Source: an uncultured Pseudomonadota bacterium (GTDB lineage Bacteria > Pseudomonadota > Gammaproteobacteria > Methylococcales > Methylomonadaceae). From it: a stretch of DNA of 64,000 nt. The notes below the pieces were generated by a model that was not told the DNA's origin, ran no database searches, and saw nothing but the letters and a program-made list of their open reading frames with translations. The stretch lies in contig CAINHO010000033.1 of NCBI GenBank assembly GCA_903848935.1, forward strand, positions 1-64,000, read 5' to 3'. Every line of letters starts with the position of its first letter. Positions within the stretch are counted from its first letter, which is position 1. Positions 8,792 to 18,623 of the stretch are shown here, piece by piece. A program made the translations under genes and the position numbers.

Positions 8792-10057
8792 TCATTTTAA
8801 CAATTCAACAAGCGTCGCCAAAACGCGCAACGCATTTTGAATCATATCACGACGATGTTGTTCACTTTTTGCGGCTTCGACAATTAAGCGGGAACTTAAA
8901 CACAAACGCAACGCACTTTTTTCGTCGCCACACATCACCGGCTGACCGATTTGGCAACGTAGGTTTTGCTGCGGTAACTGTTGATAACACGCCAATGTTT
9001 CAGCACGAGAAAGGGGCTGATTATCACGCAAAAGAACAAATGGAAAAATCGTCGGCAAACAATCCCAGGTTGAATTTTCACGTTGCAACGTCGGTGTTTT
9101 GAGACATTCAAAATGCGGCGACTCATTTAAATAATGTTGAATTGCGTCACCAAACTCACTGATGATTGTTTGAATTTGTGTGTCCGTTAAAATGCAAAAT
9201 TGGCGATATTCACTCAACGCTACTTCCATTCGTAACATCAATCCAAAATTCACAGCTTCTAATTCGGTTAGAAACACGATGGTCGGCGACACAATTAAAA
9301 TCGCTGAAAAAGACGGCGCGGCGAGAAATTTCGATCCCGTCAAGGCAATCATAAAATCGTGTTGTAAATACGCTTTTAACGTGGTCGCCGAAAGTCTAAA
9401 TTGGCACGCATCCACCAACACGTTAAATTGTGCGGCATACCGTGATTTTAATTGAATTGCACAGTTTGGGCTGGGTGCAATCATGCCGGTTTTGGATTGG
9501 TCGATTAACACTAAAAGCACGTCGCGCTGCTGTTCCATTCCTTGTTGAACAAGTGTCACAACTTCGGTATCAATTTCTGAAATAGCACGCGGCAAACCGT
9601 CGGCAAAACGCAAGGCAACAGATACAACTTCAATGCCGCTACTCTGCGCTAACGCAGCTTCAACCCCGCTGCCCGTTTCATTGCCTTCCATCATAATAAT
9701 CAGCGTATTCGGTGCCATTTGATTAGCTACCAAACCGTGTAAATCTGTGCCAGATGGTGAAAAAATTAAGCGCGTATCAGATTCTAAACCAATCAATTCG
9801 CGCCACTCCGCTTTTTGGCGGGTGATTGCTTGCGCGTGGATTTTTTCAGAAAAATTTGCCTGCCCTAAACGCATTCGCAAATTGTCAGCCACGGTAAAAC
9901 TTTGGGTAGAAATCGTAGTTGCCGTGGACGAACTAAACGATAAAATCGCATCATCCGGTATAGGTGAACAACCGTATTTGTTCACACCGTGTACGTTTAA
10001 AACCAATCGTTCATCGCCGCCAAAAATGAGTAATTCTGCTGTCGAATTTAAATACAT
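8792..10057 (-). CDS. PLP-dependent transferase-like protein (fold type I), function unknown
   Basis: I do not recognise a named family. The 421-residue protein carries a pattern like fold-type I PLP enzymes: a phosphate-loop-like SPSGTD at 100-105, a VDACQ segment with Asp-216 where the pyridine-nitrogen aspartate should be, and TGSKF with Lys-243 in the position of the Schiff-base lysine. Its start overlaps the stop of the sensor kinase by one base, so it is probably translated with that gene and belongs to the porin/periplasmic protein/kinase unit. A metabolic enzyme at the end of a signalling operon is odd. The aminotransferase or desulfurase reaction type cannot be chosen from sequence alone. 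Confidence 0.55.
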   Translation of the reverse strand: MYLNSTAELLIFGGDERLVLNVHGVNKYGCSPIPDDAILSFSSSTATTISTQSFTVADNLRMRLGQANFSEKIHAQAITRQKAEWRELIGLESDTRLIFSPSGTDLHGLVANQMAPNTLIIMMEGNETGSGVEAALAQSSGIEVVSVALRFADGLPRAISEIDTEVVTLVQQGMEQQRDVLLVLIDQSKTGMIAPSPNCAIQLKSRYAAQFNVLVDACQFRLSATTLKAYLQHDFMIALTGSKFLAAPSFSAILIVSPTIVFLTELEAVNFGLMLRMEVALSEYRQFCILTDTQIQTIISEFGDAIQHYLNESPHFECLKTPTLQRENSTWDCLPTIFPFVLLRDNQPLSRAETLACYQQLPQQNLRCQIGQPVMCGDEKSALRLCLSSRLIVEAAKSEQHRRDMIQNALRVLATLVELLK

Positions 10058-11982
10058 TACGCGGGTGTGATTTTAAGAGGAATTGCGATAATGAAGCGTG
10101 TGCCATGATTTTCTTCGGTTTGATCCGATTCAACCGTCAGCGTCCCCTTGTGTTTTTCAATAATTCCGTAAGAAATAGACAATCCCAATCCCGTTCCTTC
10201 GCCAACATCTTTTGTGGTAAAAAATGGGTCGAAAATTTTAGCTTTCACATCTTCAGGTATTCCCATACCACTATCAGCAATCGTAATAATGGCATTTTCA
10301 TTCACTTTTGCCGTGGTAATAATAATGGTGCCTTTGTCTTTAATGGCTTGAATTGCATTTGCCAAAATGTTCATAAACACTTGATTCAACTCGCCTGCAT
10401 AACATTCCACCATCTCGTTCAGTGCGTAATCTTTTTCAATCACAATGTGATGCCTAAATTTGTGTGACAACATTTGCAAGGTCGAATCAATACCTTCTTC
10501 AAGAAATACGGTTTTCACATCGCCTTGATCCAACCGTGAAAAGTTGCGTAACGATAAAACGATATTGCGAATGCGGTCGGCGGCTTGTTTTTGGCTTTCA
10601 AGTAATTTCGATAAATCGTCAATCACAAACGCATAATCAATTTCTACTTTATGCTCATTAAGTTTTTTCATTCCGGCTTCATCTAAACAACTTTCTGCAA
10701 CTTCTACCGTCGCTTTCACATCGTCGATATATTCAGCAAGCGGTGGCATATTCGCGTAAATCGCGCCAATCGGATTGTTAATTTCGTGTGCAATACCAGC
10801 AACTAATTGCCCTAATGAAACCATTTTTTCAGACTGCACCAACTGCGTTTGTGTAGATTTGAGTTTTTGCAATGTTTCTTGCAACTGCGCGGTACGCTCG
10901 ATAACTTGATTTTCTAAATTCGCATTTAAATCTTCGAGTTCCTTTTCCCAAATTGAACATCGAGTAAATGCTTCACCAAGCCGTGAAGTCATACGATTAA
11001 ACGCATTTCCCAAATCTGCCACTTCGTCACGCCCTGAAACTTGCACTTGAATCGATAAATCGTTGGAATCTTCAATGCCGCGAATGGTTTCGGTTAATTT
11101 TTTAATCGGCGTAACCAAATGGCGACTGAGTAAACTCACCAAAAAAATCATCGGAATACCGACAAACGCCGCCGCGACTAATAGATTTTTGGTGAGTTCA
11201 AGCAAGGGTTCTTGCGCCAATTTTTCAGGCATAAATGCGGCCACTTGAAAATTTACATCGCCTAAAACTATCGGCTTTGAAATAGAACCTAAATAACTTT
11301 CTTCGTTAAACATCCACAGCGACTTTTCAATAAAATCATCATCTATTGCAATCGATTGAATACCATCCCGCGTAAATAGTTCGGCGTTAGCTTCGCTATT
11401 TTTACGCAAGGCAAAATTACTGTCCGTCGGTGCCAGCATTTTTGTAATATCGTCCCACGAATGAGTGATGACTAAATATCCCTGCATTTTCAATTGTGGT
11501 GGTTTTAACGTCGTAACGTGAGCAATTACGCTACCTTTAATAAAAGGAACTTCGTGCTTGAAAATCAGTTCGTAATCTTTCTGAGTTTGCCATATTTCAG
11601 GGAGTTTCGTTTTCAAAACACCGGGCTGCGTTGAAGCAATTAAAACACCTGCCGCATTAAATACATACAAATCACCCTTCAACTGATAATATTGCTTTAG
11701 ATTTTTGAGTTCGGTGTTAATGCGTTTGTCCAAATCATCCACGACCACATCGAGCATCACCGACGATGCTCGCCATGCCAATAAATTCGTGCGTTCGAAA
11801 AGCAATAGATTGTTAATTTCAGCCGCTTTATGGTCGGCAATATCCGTTAAATTCCGACTGATTTGCTGATTGATTTTTTCACCAAATTTATAAAAAACCA
11901 CCGAACTTAACGTGACCGTGACGAGTAAAACAATCAAGCTAAAAAACAACGTTAAACGAACTGAAAGCGAAAAACGTGACAT
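10057..11982 (-). CDS. Transmembrane sensor histidine kinase with HAMP domain
   Basis: The 641-residue protein has a first membrane helix at about residues 7-27, a periplasmic sensory region of about 240 residues (dCache-like size), a second helix near 275-293, a HAMP domain ([18 protein letters not shown] onward), a coiled coil, a HisKA dimer helix with His-399 in GIAHEINNP, and an HATPase domain with N, G1 (DSGMGIPE) and G2 ([10 protein letters not shown]) boxes. It has no receiver domain and no adjacent response regulator, so its partner is elsewhere. It follows the PstS-like gene by 9 bases, which suggests that the small periplasmic protein or its ligand provides the signal. Confidence 0.92.
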   Translation of the reverse strand: MSRFSLSVRLTLFFSLIVLLVTVTLSSVVFYKFGEKINQQISRNLTDIADHKAAEINNLLLFERTNLLAWRASSVMLDVVVDDLDKRINTELKNLKQYYQLKGDLYVFNAAGVLIASTQPGVLKTKLPEIWQTQKDYELIFKHEVPFIKGSVIAHVTTLKPPQLKMQGYLVITHSWDDITKMLAPTDSNFALRKNSEANAELFTRDGIQSIAIDDDFIEKSLWMFNEESYLGSISKPIVLGDVNFQVAAFMPEKLAQEPLLELTKNLLVAAAFVGIPMIFLVSLLSRHLVTPIKKLTETIRGIEDSNDLSIQVQVSGRDEVADLGNAFNRMTSRLGEAFTRCSIWEKELEDLNANLENQVIERTAQLQETLQKLKSTQTQLVQSEKMVSLGQLVAGIAHEINNPIGAIYANMPPLAEYIDDVKATVEVAESCLDEAGMKKLNEHKVEIDYAFVIDDLSKLLESQKQAADRIRNIVLSLRNFSRLDQGDVKTVFLEEGIDSTLQMLSHKFRHHIVIEKDYALNEMVECYAGELNQVFMNILANAIQAIKDKGTIIITTAKVNENAIITIADSGMGIPEDVKAKIFDPFFTTKDVGEGTGLGLSISYGIIEKHKGTLTVESDQTEENHGTRFIIAIPLKITPA

Positions 11983-11991
11983 AAATTACCG

Positions 11992-12411
11992 TTATTTGAA
12001 TTGTTGCAGAATTTTGATTTGTGAACTTTGCGGCTTCGTTTCGACGTAACCAATGGCACCCTTAATCCGTTCGACAAACATAATCACAGCTTGTTCCGAA
12101 TTTTGCGTCACCGGCGGCGTTTCGCCTTTGAATAGCATTTTGTCCCAATAACTGCCTAACTTTTCAGGCGTACTGTCAAAAATTTCAGCGGTAAAATGAT
12201 TGCGTCCGTCGGCGGTGGCCGGCAAGTTAATCGGCATAATATCCTCGCCGTTTTCCCAGCGTTTTTTCTTGAGTAAATAAATCGCGGCAATATCGCTTTT
12301 TTCGAGTTGCGCGGTGGGCAATTCTTTATTGGCGATAATATACAAATCTGCGTATGCGTTTGAAATCGATAATAACGCAGCGGTTAATCCTAAAATATGT
12401 AAACTTTTCAT
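11992..12411 (-). CDS. Small PstS-like periplasmic substrate-binding protein
   Basis: The 139-residue protein has a clear signal peptide (MKSLHILGLTAALLSISNAYA) and then a short PBP-like fold with IIANKELPTAQLEKSDIAAIYLL and GAIGYVE, typical of the shortened phosphate-binding-protein-like family that is about half the size of PstS. No ABC permease is nearby. It lies between a porin-like gene (one-base overlap) and a sensor kinase, so a role as periplasmic ligand sensor for the kinase is plausible. The ligand is unknown; phosphate or another oxyanion is only a guess. Confidence 0.72.
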   Translation of the reverse strand: MKSLHILGLTAALLSISNAYADLYIIANKELPTAQLEKSDIAAIYLLKKKRWENGEDIMPINLPATADGRNHFTAEIFDSTPEKLGSYWDKMLFKGETPPVTQNSEQAVIMFVERIKGAIGYVETKPQSSQIKILQQFK

Positions 12412-13445
12412 TAGAATAACACCGCTACTGAACTATAAAGTCCAGTCTGATTATTAAATTGATTTCCTTGTGTTTGTTGCCATTCGAGTTTGAACGATAA
12501 ACTCGGCACAGGTCGGTAAACAATGCCACCTAATTCAGTATTGGTCGCTTCAACTTTGTTGGCATATTCAAAATGTTCGTAGCGTGTAATCAAATTGAAA
12601 TGCTTGATGAGTGGCACCGCCATTTGAACGTAACCACCCCAATCGTTGCCGTGCTGGCGAAATTCTTTCGTATCCACATGAGTCAATAATAATTCACTTT
12701 CCAACTCAAACCATTTGTGCTGCCAATTACCATCAACGCTAACCGAATCGCGTATTTCGTCACTATTAGCAACTTGCGCGTGCTGGAATGAAACGCCCAT
12801 GTAATAATCTAAATCTTCATTAAAAATCCAACGTGCGCCTGCAACTGTTTTGTATTGACGTTCATGTGAACTGGCGGGTTTATGATTAAAATCTTCAACG
12901 GGTTGCACATAAATTTCCAGTGCATGACCAGAAAGTGCGTTGAAATCGTGACGTAACTGCACACCTGTAATGTAATTGGCAAGCGAATACGTCGATGTAA
13001 TTGGGCGGTTGGTTGTCCACACGAGTGGTGCCGCGTGAACAATGTTCCAATGATTGATGGATGCTAAAAATTTACCAGTACGCAGTGTGTCGCTATCGGT
13101 GATTTCCATATCGTTGTAAAGTCGTTCAATCACTAAATGAAGATTATTAAATTGAAAACCGTCGCCTTCTTTCCAAATTGACATATTGTAGGCTTCAGCT
13201 TCTAAAAATGGATTAAACCAACGATTGAATTTCCCCGACACAAATAAACTTAAATCATCCAGATCGATAGAAGTGGGGGCTTTGTTGGATGCTTTAGCAA
13301 GAAATTTGGCGTAGCCTGAAAAGTTAATATCATCAAGCCACGAGGCTTTTTCATCGTCAGAAAATGACGGCGGCGAGAAACAAATCATCGCCAAACTCAA
13401 AACACTTCCGAGCGTGCAACGATTGAAACGATTGGTTAATAACAT
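12411..13445 (-). CDS. Porin-like outer-membrane beta-barrel protein
   Basis: The 344-residue protein begins with a signal sequence (LGSVLSLAMICFSPPSFS). The mature part alternates short amphipathic strands rich in Trp, Tyr and Phe and ends in the aromatic SSVAVLF, the usual C-terminal barrel signature recognised by BamA. I see no TonB box or plug domain. It is the first gene of the reverse-strand unit porin / PstS-like / kinase / PLP-like. Its substrate is unknown. Confidence 0.7.
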   Translation of the reverse strand: MLLTNRFNRCTLGSVLSLAMICFSPPSFSDDEKASWLDDINFSGYAKFLAKASNKAPTSIDLDDLSLFVSGKFNRWFNPFLEAEAYNMSIWKEGDGFQFNNLHLVIERLYNDMEITDSDTLRTGKFLASINHWNIVHAAPLVWTTNRPITSTYSLANYITGVQLRHDFNALSGHALEIYVQPVEDFNHKPASSHERQYKTVAGARWIFNEDLDYYMGVSFQHAQVANSDEIRDSVSVDGNWQHKWFELESELLLTHVDTKEFRQHGNDWGGYVQMAVPLIKHFNLITRYEHFEYANKVEATNTELGGIVYRPVPSLSFKLEWQQTQGNQFNNQTGLYSSVAVLF

Positions 13446-13572
13446 AATTTAAAATGAACTAAAGAAAGGTTGAAAACATTATAACTTATCAAGATGGAAT
13501 CTTGATTTTAAAGCGATGCGTAGCAATTGTCGTATAATTTGCCGCATTTTAAATTGAGGAAAAATTTTTGTA

Positions 13573-13854
13573 ATGTTTGAAATGATAAATTCTGAAATTT
13601 TGGGTTACGTTGCGGCGACGCTGACGACGGCTTCTTTTTTGCCGCAAGCGATTTTAACATTGCGGACTCGTGACACCGATGGTTTATCGCTCACCATGTA
13701 TAGCGTATTTACGTTAGGGGTTTTATGCTGGTTGATTTACGGCATTTGTTTGGCGAACAACATCATTATTTACGCCAATGCCATTACCTTGTTTTTGGCA
13801 ACGCTGATTTTGAGTTTCAAAATTTACAACACCATTTTCAAAAAACGAACGTAA
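13573..13854 (+). CDS. SemiSWEET-type PQ-loop sugar transporter
   Basis: The 93-residue protein has three membrane helices and the PQ-loop motif SFLPQAILTLRTRDTDGLS in helix 1, which is the SemiSWEET signature. SemiSWEETs dimerise into six-helix facilitators for small sugars. A TATAAT at 13533-13538 lies upstream, and a hairpin terminator follows at once, so it is a single-gene unit. The substrate cannot be told from sequence. Confidence 0.88.
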   Translation: MFEMINSEILGYVAATLTTASFLPQAILTLRTRDTDGLSLTMYSVFTLGVLCWLIYGICLANNIIIYANAITLFLATLILSFKIYNTIFKKRT

Positions 13855-13882
13855 AAAAAGCCCGTTTAACATGGGCTTTTTT
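13854..13882. terminator. Rho-independent terminator after the SemiSWEET gene
   Basis: An A-run, the stem GCCC/GGGC (13860-13863 with 13873-13876) extended by A-T pairs, a 9-base loop and a T-run form a symmetric hairpin. Because both arms have A/T runs it can serve the plus-strand transporter gene and the reverse-strand nadA gene, which ends at 13899. Confidence 0.85.
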
Positions 13883-13898
13883 ATCAACACGCGATGAA

Positions 13899-14981
13899 TT
13901 AAACCACCGTCAACATAGCATTTAACGCTTCTTTGGCGAGTAGCGCATCTTTCGCAGGTACGGAAATTTGATTCACAACGTAACCGGCAACCAAATTTTC
14001 TAAAATCCACGCGAGATGCTGCGGATCGGTTCTGAACATCGTCGAACACATACACAACATTGGCGACATAAAATGGATATTTTTATCGGTGCATTCTTCA
14101 TTCAAGCGATTAACCAAATTCAATTCCGTAGCCACCAGCCAGCGACTACCCGGTTCGGATGCTCGCACGGTTTTTAAAATGAACTCCGTTGAACCAACAT
14201 AATCCGATTTTTGGCACACTTCAAAACACGCTTCGGGATGCGAAATTATTTTTGTTTCTGGATATTGCGCGAGGAAATTGTCGATATGTTCCGGCTTAAA
14301 CATTTGATGTACTGAACAAAAGCCATTCCACAAAATCATTTTGGCATTTTTGATGGCTTCCACCGTCAAACCACCCAATGGTTTCGTGAAATCCCACACC
14401 ACCATATCGTCTAAGCTCATCCCCATACGGTGTGCAGTGTTGCGTCCCAAATGTTGATCTGGAAAAAACAGCACTTTCTCACGACGTGAGAAACTCCAAT
14501 CCAAAATCTTTTCGGCATTCGACGACGTACAAACAATGCCACCGTGTTCACCACAAAAGGCTTTCAAATCTGCCGCCGAATTGATGTATGTGACCGGCGT
14601 AACTTCATTTTCTACGTCTAAAACTTGTGCCAATTCAGACCAACATTGATTCACTTTCATAAGATTCGCCATGTCCGCCATCGAACAACCTGCGGCTAAA
14701 TCGGGCAAAATCGCCATTTGATCTGGACGTGACAAAATATCCGCGACTTCTGCCATAAAATGCACGCCACAAAATACGATATATTCCGCTGTCGATTCCG
14801 CTGCATCTTTCGATAATTTTAAAGAATCACCCGAAAAATCCGCATGTTTAAAGATTTCATTGCGCTGATAATGATGACCCAAAATCACACAACGGTCGCC
14901 TAATTGTGCCTTTGCCTTAACAATTAAAGCATCGCATTCTTCATCTGTTAACGCCGCGTAATCATAAATAGATAATGTCAT
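13899..14981 (-). CDS. nadA: Quinolinate synthase A
   Basis: NadA condenses iminoaspartate with dihydroxyacetone phosphate to quinolinate in NAD synthesis and carries a [4Fe-4S] cluster. The 360-residue protein shows ILGHHYQRNEI, FCGVHFMAEVADIL, LPDLAAGCSMADM, the SSNAEKI segment, the WNGFCSVHQMF cysteine region, HPEACFEV and the late MLCMCSTM motif. The cluster-binding cysteines are therefore present. No nadB or nadC is adjacent. Confidence 0.96.
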   Translation of the reverse strand: MTLSIYDYAALTDEECDALIVKAKAQLGDRCVILGHHYQRNEIFKHADFSGDSLKLSKDAAESTAEYIVFCGVHFMAEVADILSRPDQMAILPDLAAGCSMADMANLMKVNQCWSELAQVLDVENEVTPVTYINSAADLKAFCGEHGGIVCTSSNAEKILDWSFSRREKVLFFPDQHLGRNTAHRMGMSLDDMVVWDFTKPLGGLTVEAIKNAKMILWNGFCSVHQMFKPEHIDNFLAQYPETKIISHPEACFEVCQKSDYVGSTEFILKTVRASEPGSRWLVATELNLVNRLNEECTDKNIHFMSPMLCMCSTMFRTDPQHLAWILENLVAGYVVNQISVPAKDALLAKEALNAMLTVV

Positions 14982-14995
14982 TTTTGTTTAACTCG

Positions 14996-15367
14996 TTATT
15001 TGTTTAAAACCGCTTCGATTTTCCCAACCAATCGTTCAATATCTACCGGTTTGGTATCGTAATCTTCACAACCGCCTGCCGACAATTTCACCTTTGAAAC
15101 ATAAGACGGCATCGCATGAGCCGACAAAATGATGATTGGAATATGGGTAGTTAATGGATTATTTTTGATGAGGCGCGTGGCTTCTAAACCATCCATTTCC
15201 GGCATATTCATATCCATCAAAATAACATCTGGTCGTTCAGATGCCGCCATTTGAACCCCATCCGTCCCATTCACAGCCATTACGACGGTGTAATTTTTAC
15301 GCATTAAACGCCGCGACAACATATCACGATTCGTTTCATCATCTTCAACTAGCAGCACTTTTGCCAT
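14996..15367 (-). CDS. Single-domain response regulator (receiver only)
   Basis: The 123-residue protein is one CheY-like receiver: acidic pair near LLVEDDE, phospho-acceptor Asp-52 in ILMDMNMPEMDG, a Ser in IILSAHA and a Lys in DTKPVD. No output domain is present, so it probably shuttles phosphate or acts by protein binding. It directly follows the receiver-PAS-kinase gene (40-base gap), which makes that kinase its likely partner. Confidence 0.93.
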   Translation of the reverse strand: MAKVLLVEDDETNRDMLSRRLMRKNYTVVMAVNGTDGVQMAASERPDVILMDMNMPEMDGLEATRLIKNNPLTTHIPIIILSAHAMPSYVSKVKLSAGGCEDYDTKPVDIERLVGKIEAVLNK

Positions 15368-15407
15368 TTTTTAGTCCTTCTTTTAACTGTAAATTTGATC
15401 AGTCGGA

Positions 15408-16859
15408 TTATTTCGCAATTAACGGCAGATCAATCGTAAACGTTGATCCTTGGTTGATCGCACTATTCACTGTAATATCGCCACCCATCATTTGGCAAAA
15501 TCGGCGACTAATTGTCAGCCCTAAACCTGTGCCACCATACTTTCTCGTGGTAGATGTATCGGCTTGGACAAACTCCGTAAATAATTTCCCCATCTGTTTA
15601 TCAGTCAAACCAATACCGGTATCACTGATTGAAAATAACACCCGTTCTTCACCGGAAATAATAGCATTTTTAACATTGAACGTAATCGAACCATTGTGGG
15701 TGAATTTCGAGGCATTACTGAGTAAGTTGAATAACACTTGTTTAATTTTAATCGCATCGGCATGGATCGGTTTCAAATTGGATTCACAGTCGATGATCAG
15801 CCGGTTATTATTTTTCGCGATCATTGGCAGAATGATATTTCCAACATCTGCAATCATATTGTCTAAACTAATATCTTCTAAATAGAGTTCCATTTTACCC
15901 GCTTCAATTTTGGACAAATCTAACATGCCGTCAATTAAATATAATAAATGCGTGCCAGCGGTATGAATTTTTTTCAAATCTAAACCGAATTGCGGTAGCT
16001 TTAAATCCTCGGCATCTTCTTGCAAAATTTCGCTATAGCCGATGATCGCATTGAGCGGTGTGCGAAGTTCGTGACTCATATTCGCTAAAAAATCTGACTT
16101 CATTTTGTTAGCATCTTCCGCGAGTTCTTTCGCTGCGCGTACTTCATTCTCTATCCGGTGACGTTTAGTAATATCGCGTACCAACACACAGGTACAAACG
16201 CTTCCGTCATTTAGACTGGGTAAATTTTTTGAACTGACTTCGACTGGAAATTTACTTCCATTTTTGCGAATACCCTTGTCGCCCAAAATGAGTTGATCCA
16301 TGTTTTTAGAGTGTAGTTCTTTCAAACGATACCCAAAAACTTCCTCTGCGCGTGAATTACATAAAACGATAACATTTTGTTCATCCGTGACGAGCAATAC
16401 ATCAGGTATGGATTCAATAATACTGTGAAACCATGCTTTCTGGTTGCGTAAATCATCTTGTATCAACTTGATTTTAAGTTGTGTTTCCACTCGTGAAAGT
16501 AGAATCGGCAGACTTATCGGTTTTGTAATGTAATCCACTGCCCCAAGCTCAAGCCCTTTGAGTTCATCCTGAATTTCTGCCTTTGCACTTAGGAAAATGA
16601 CGGGAATGTGGTTTGTTTTAGCATCGGATTTCAAATGCTTACACACCTCGTAACCACTCATTTCCGGCATCACAATATCGAGTAAAATTAAGTCGGGTGG
16701 ATTTTCTGATTGAGCGATTGTGAGTGCCGTCACACCATTATTGGTCACTTTTACTTGGTATATATCTTCGAGTAAATTGCTCATGAGAGCTAAATTATTG
16801 GTGTTGTCATCAACCACGAGAATGGTGGTTTTTTCTGAAGATGGTCGCTTGTCGAACAT
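15408..16859 (-). CDS. Receiver-PAS-histidine kinase (hybrid sensor)
   Basis: The 483-residue soluble protein has an N-terminal receiver (residues 12-125, Asp-61 in LILLDIVMPEMSG), a PAS domain (about 140-235, SIPDVLLVTDE onward), a HisKA helix with His-263 in MSHELRTPLNAIIG, and an HATPase domain with SDTGIGL and YGGTGLGL. No membrane helix is seen. Receiver-first kinases of this type are often tied to phosphorelays and are typically followed by a stand-alone receiver, as here. The signal sensed by the PAS domain is unknown. Confidence 0.93.
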   Translation of the reverse strand: MFDKRPSSEKTTILVVDDNTNNLALMSNLLEDIYQVKVTNNGVTALTIAQSENPPDLILLDIVMPEMSGYEVCKHLKSDAKTNHIPVIFLSAKAEIQDELKGLELGAVDYITKPISLPILLSRVETQLKIKLIQDDLRNQKAWFHSIIESIPDVLLVTDEQNVIVLCNSRAEEVFGYRLKELHSKNMDQLILGDKGIRKNGSKFPVEVSSKNLPSLNDGSVCTCVLVRDITKRHRIENEVRAAKELAEDANKMKSDFLANMSHELRTPLNAIIGYSEILQEDAEDLKLPQFGLDLKKIHTAGTHLLYLIDGMLDLSKIEAGKMELYLEDISLDNMIADVGNIILPMIAKNNNRLIIDCESNLKPIHADAIKIKQVLFNLLSNASKFTHNGSITFNVKNAIISGEERVLFSISDTGIGLTDKQMGKLFTEFVQADTSTTRKYGGTGLGLTISRRFCQMMGGDITVNSAINQGSTFTIDLPLIAK

Positions 16860-16937
16860 AATTCCTAGCTAAAAGTGGGGGACAAATGTTCCTGCCATTT
16901 TACCTAAAATCACGCTTCCTGTCGGCTTAAAGCTAAC

Positions 16938-16966
16938 GAACCGCAACAAAAAGGCGCGGTTCTTTT
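16938..16966. terminator. Weak hairpin between MCP and sensor genes
   Basis: GAACCGC (16938-16944) pairs with GCGGTTC (16956-16962) around an 11-base loop, followed by TTTT on the plus strand. It lies just downstream of the reverse-strand chemoreceptor gene, where the U-tract is on the wrong side, so it may only be a weak end signal. Confidence 0.35.
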
Positions 16967-16976
16967 AAACTAAAAA

Positions 16977-18623
16977 TTAGGCGTGTATTTTGAAATTGCC
17001 AACAGTTTCTGTCAAATTGCGCGTTTGTTGTTCAAGCGAATGCGCGGCTGAAGAAGCTTGTTCGACCAGTACGGCATTTTGCTGAGTGACATCATCCATG
17101 TGTGACAGTGCATGATTTACTTGCTCAATACTGCTTGATTGTTCTTCCGATGCCGCCGTAATTTCTGAAATAGTGTTCGTCACGCCATCAATAGAATTCA
17201 AAATTTCTTCCATTGTTTTACCGGCTTTGGCAACCAAAATACTGCCGTCCTGAACCTTATCAACAGAATCACTAATCAGATTTTTAATTTCACCCGCCGC
17301 CGCTGCGGCACGTTGCGCTAAACTCCGCACTTCCGTCGCCACGACGGCAAAACCACGTCCTTGTTCGCCGGCTCGTGCCGCTTCAACTGCCGCGTTTAAT
17401 GCGAGGATATTGGTTTGAAATGCAATGCCATCAATCACCGAAATAATATCAACGATTTTACGCGACGATTCGTTAATGCCTTCCATCGTTGCAACAACTT
17501 GTCCCACTGCTTTAACACCGTTACGCGCAATGGTTGACGATATTCTCGCCAATTCATTTGCATGAATGGCACTGGAGCTGTTTTGCTGCACGGTCTGCGT
17601 AAACTCTTCCATATTTGCCGCTGTTTTTTGCAAACTATTGGCTTGTTCTTCAGTACGATTAGACAAATCATTATTGCCCTCCGCGATTTCTTGCGCGGCG
17701 GTAGTGATAATTTCGCTAGAATCTTTAATTTCGCCAACCAATATCTTGAGGTTGTTAACGGTACGATTCATCCCGAAAAGCACTTCGCCAAACGTGCCGG
17801 GATAATCTTTATCTGTGCTTTGCGTTAAATCACCTTCGGAGAGAGCTTTTGAAATGCGCTCAATATCTTTAAAACTGCCTTCTAAAGCATCCAACGATAA
17901 ATTCACATTATTTTTTAGAACGGCAAAATTGCCTTGCCCTTGCGCTTCAACACGGTGAGTAATATCGCCTTGTGCCACGTTACTCATCACTTCGCCAATC
18001 CCATCGATCATGGTTTGCATGGTGTGCATAGCTTCCGAAGCGTTATGAATAGCACGAGCATATTCACCTTCGACATTGATATTTATTTTCTTATTGAAAT
18101 CGCCTGCATTCAACGCAGACATCAATTCGTTAATTCCATTAGTCGTTGACGATAGAATTTTCGTAAGTGAATTTAGGCGTTTTAATGCTTGAGCAAAAGA
18201 ACCATGCAAACCTGCTGGATAACTAAAACGTGAAAAATCACCATAAGTCACATAAGCCATTGAGTAATACATATCAACTTGTGCAGTTTCGACTTGATCC
18301 ATCAAATCGTTTAATGCCCAAGCGATTTTTTGTAAATCTGTTTTTTTACCTCCGATGTGCGTAATACGGGCACTCACTTCACCGTCGCGCCATGTCGCAC
18401 TCACATCTAAAATTTTACTGAATAGTATTTTGTTTGCTTTGCGTGAACTGTGCCACGCGGCAACCGAAATAACTGAACTCGCGCTTAAACACGCAGGCAA
18501 AATCCAGTCGGCACTGTGCATCCAACTATAAGCAAGTGAACTGCCCCACGTTAATCCAACTGCCGTGAATGCAATGGTTTCGTTTATTTTAAAGCGTCTG
18601 GAGAACATTGATAAGCTGCTCAT
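16977..18623 (-). CDS. Methyl-accepting chemotaxis protein (cytoplasmic-facing, two short TM segments)
   Basis: The 548-residue protein has two membrane segments near the N-terminus (about 15-60) with almost no periplasmic loop, two HAMP-like stretches, and a full MCP signalling region with the hairpin tip [20 protein letters not shown]. It has no external ligand domain. The upstream PAS gene overlaps it by 20-35 bases, so the pair looks like a split Aer receptor: PAS sensor as one protein and membrane/signalling part as another. A second in-frame ATG at 18608 would reduce the overlap. No che genes are in the window. Confidence 0.93.
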   Translation of the reverse strand: MSSLSMFSRRFKINETIAFTAVGLTWGSSLAYSWMHSADWILPACLSASSVISVAAWHSSRKANKILFSKILDVSATWRDGEVSARITHIGGKKTDLQKIAWALNDLMDQVETAQVDMYYSMAYVTYGDFSRFSYPAGLHGSFAQALKRLNSLTKILSSTTNGINELMSALNAGDFNKKININVEGEYARAIHNASEAMHTMQTMIDGIGEVMSNVAQGDITHRVEAQGQGNFAVLKNNVNLSLDALEGSFKDIERISKALSEGDLTQSTDKDYPGTFGEVLFGMNRTVNNLKILVGEIKDSSEIITTAAQEIAEGNNDLSNRTEEQANSLQKTAANMEEFTQTVQQNSSSAIHANELARISSTIARNGVKAVGQVVATMEGINESSRKIVDIISVIDGIAFQTNILALNAAVEAARAGEQGRGFAVVATEVRSLAQRAAAAAGEIKNLISDSVDKVQDGSILVAKAGKTMEEILNSIDGVTNTISEITAASEEQSSSIEQVNHALSHMDDVTQQNAVLVEQASSAAHSLEQQTRNLTETVGNFKIHA

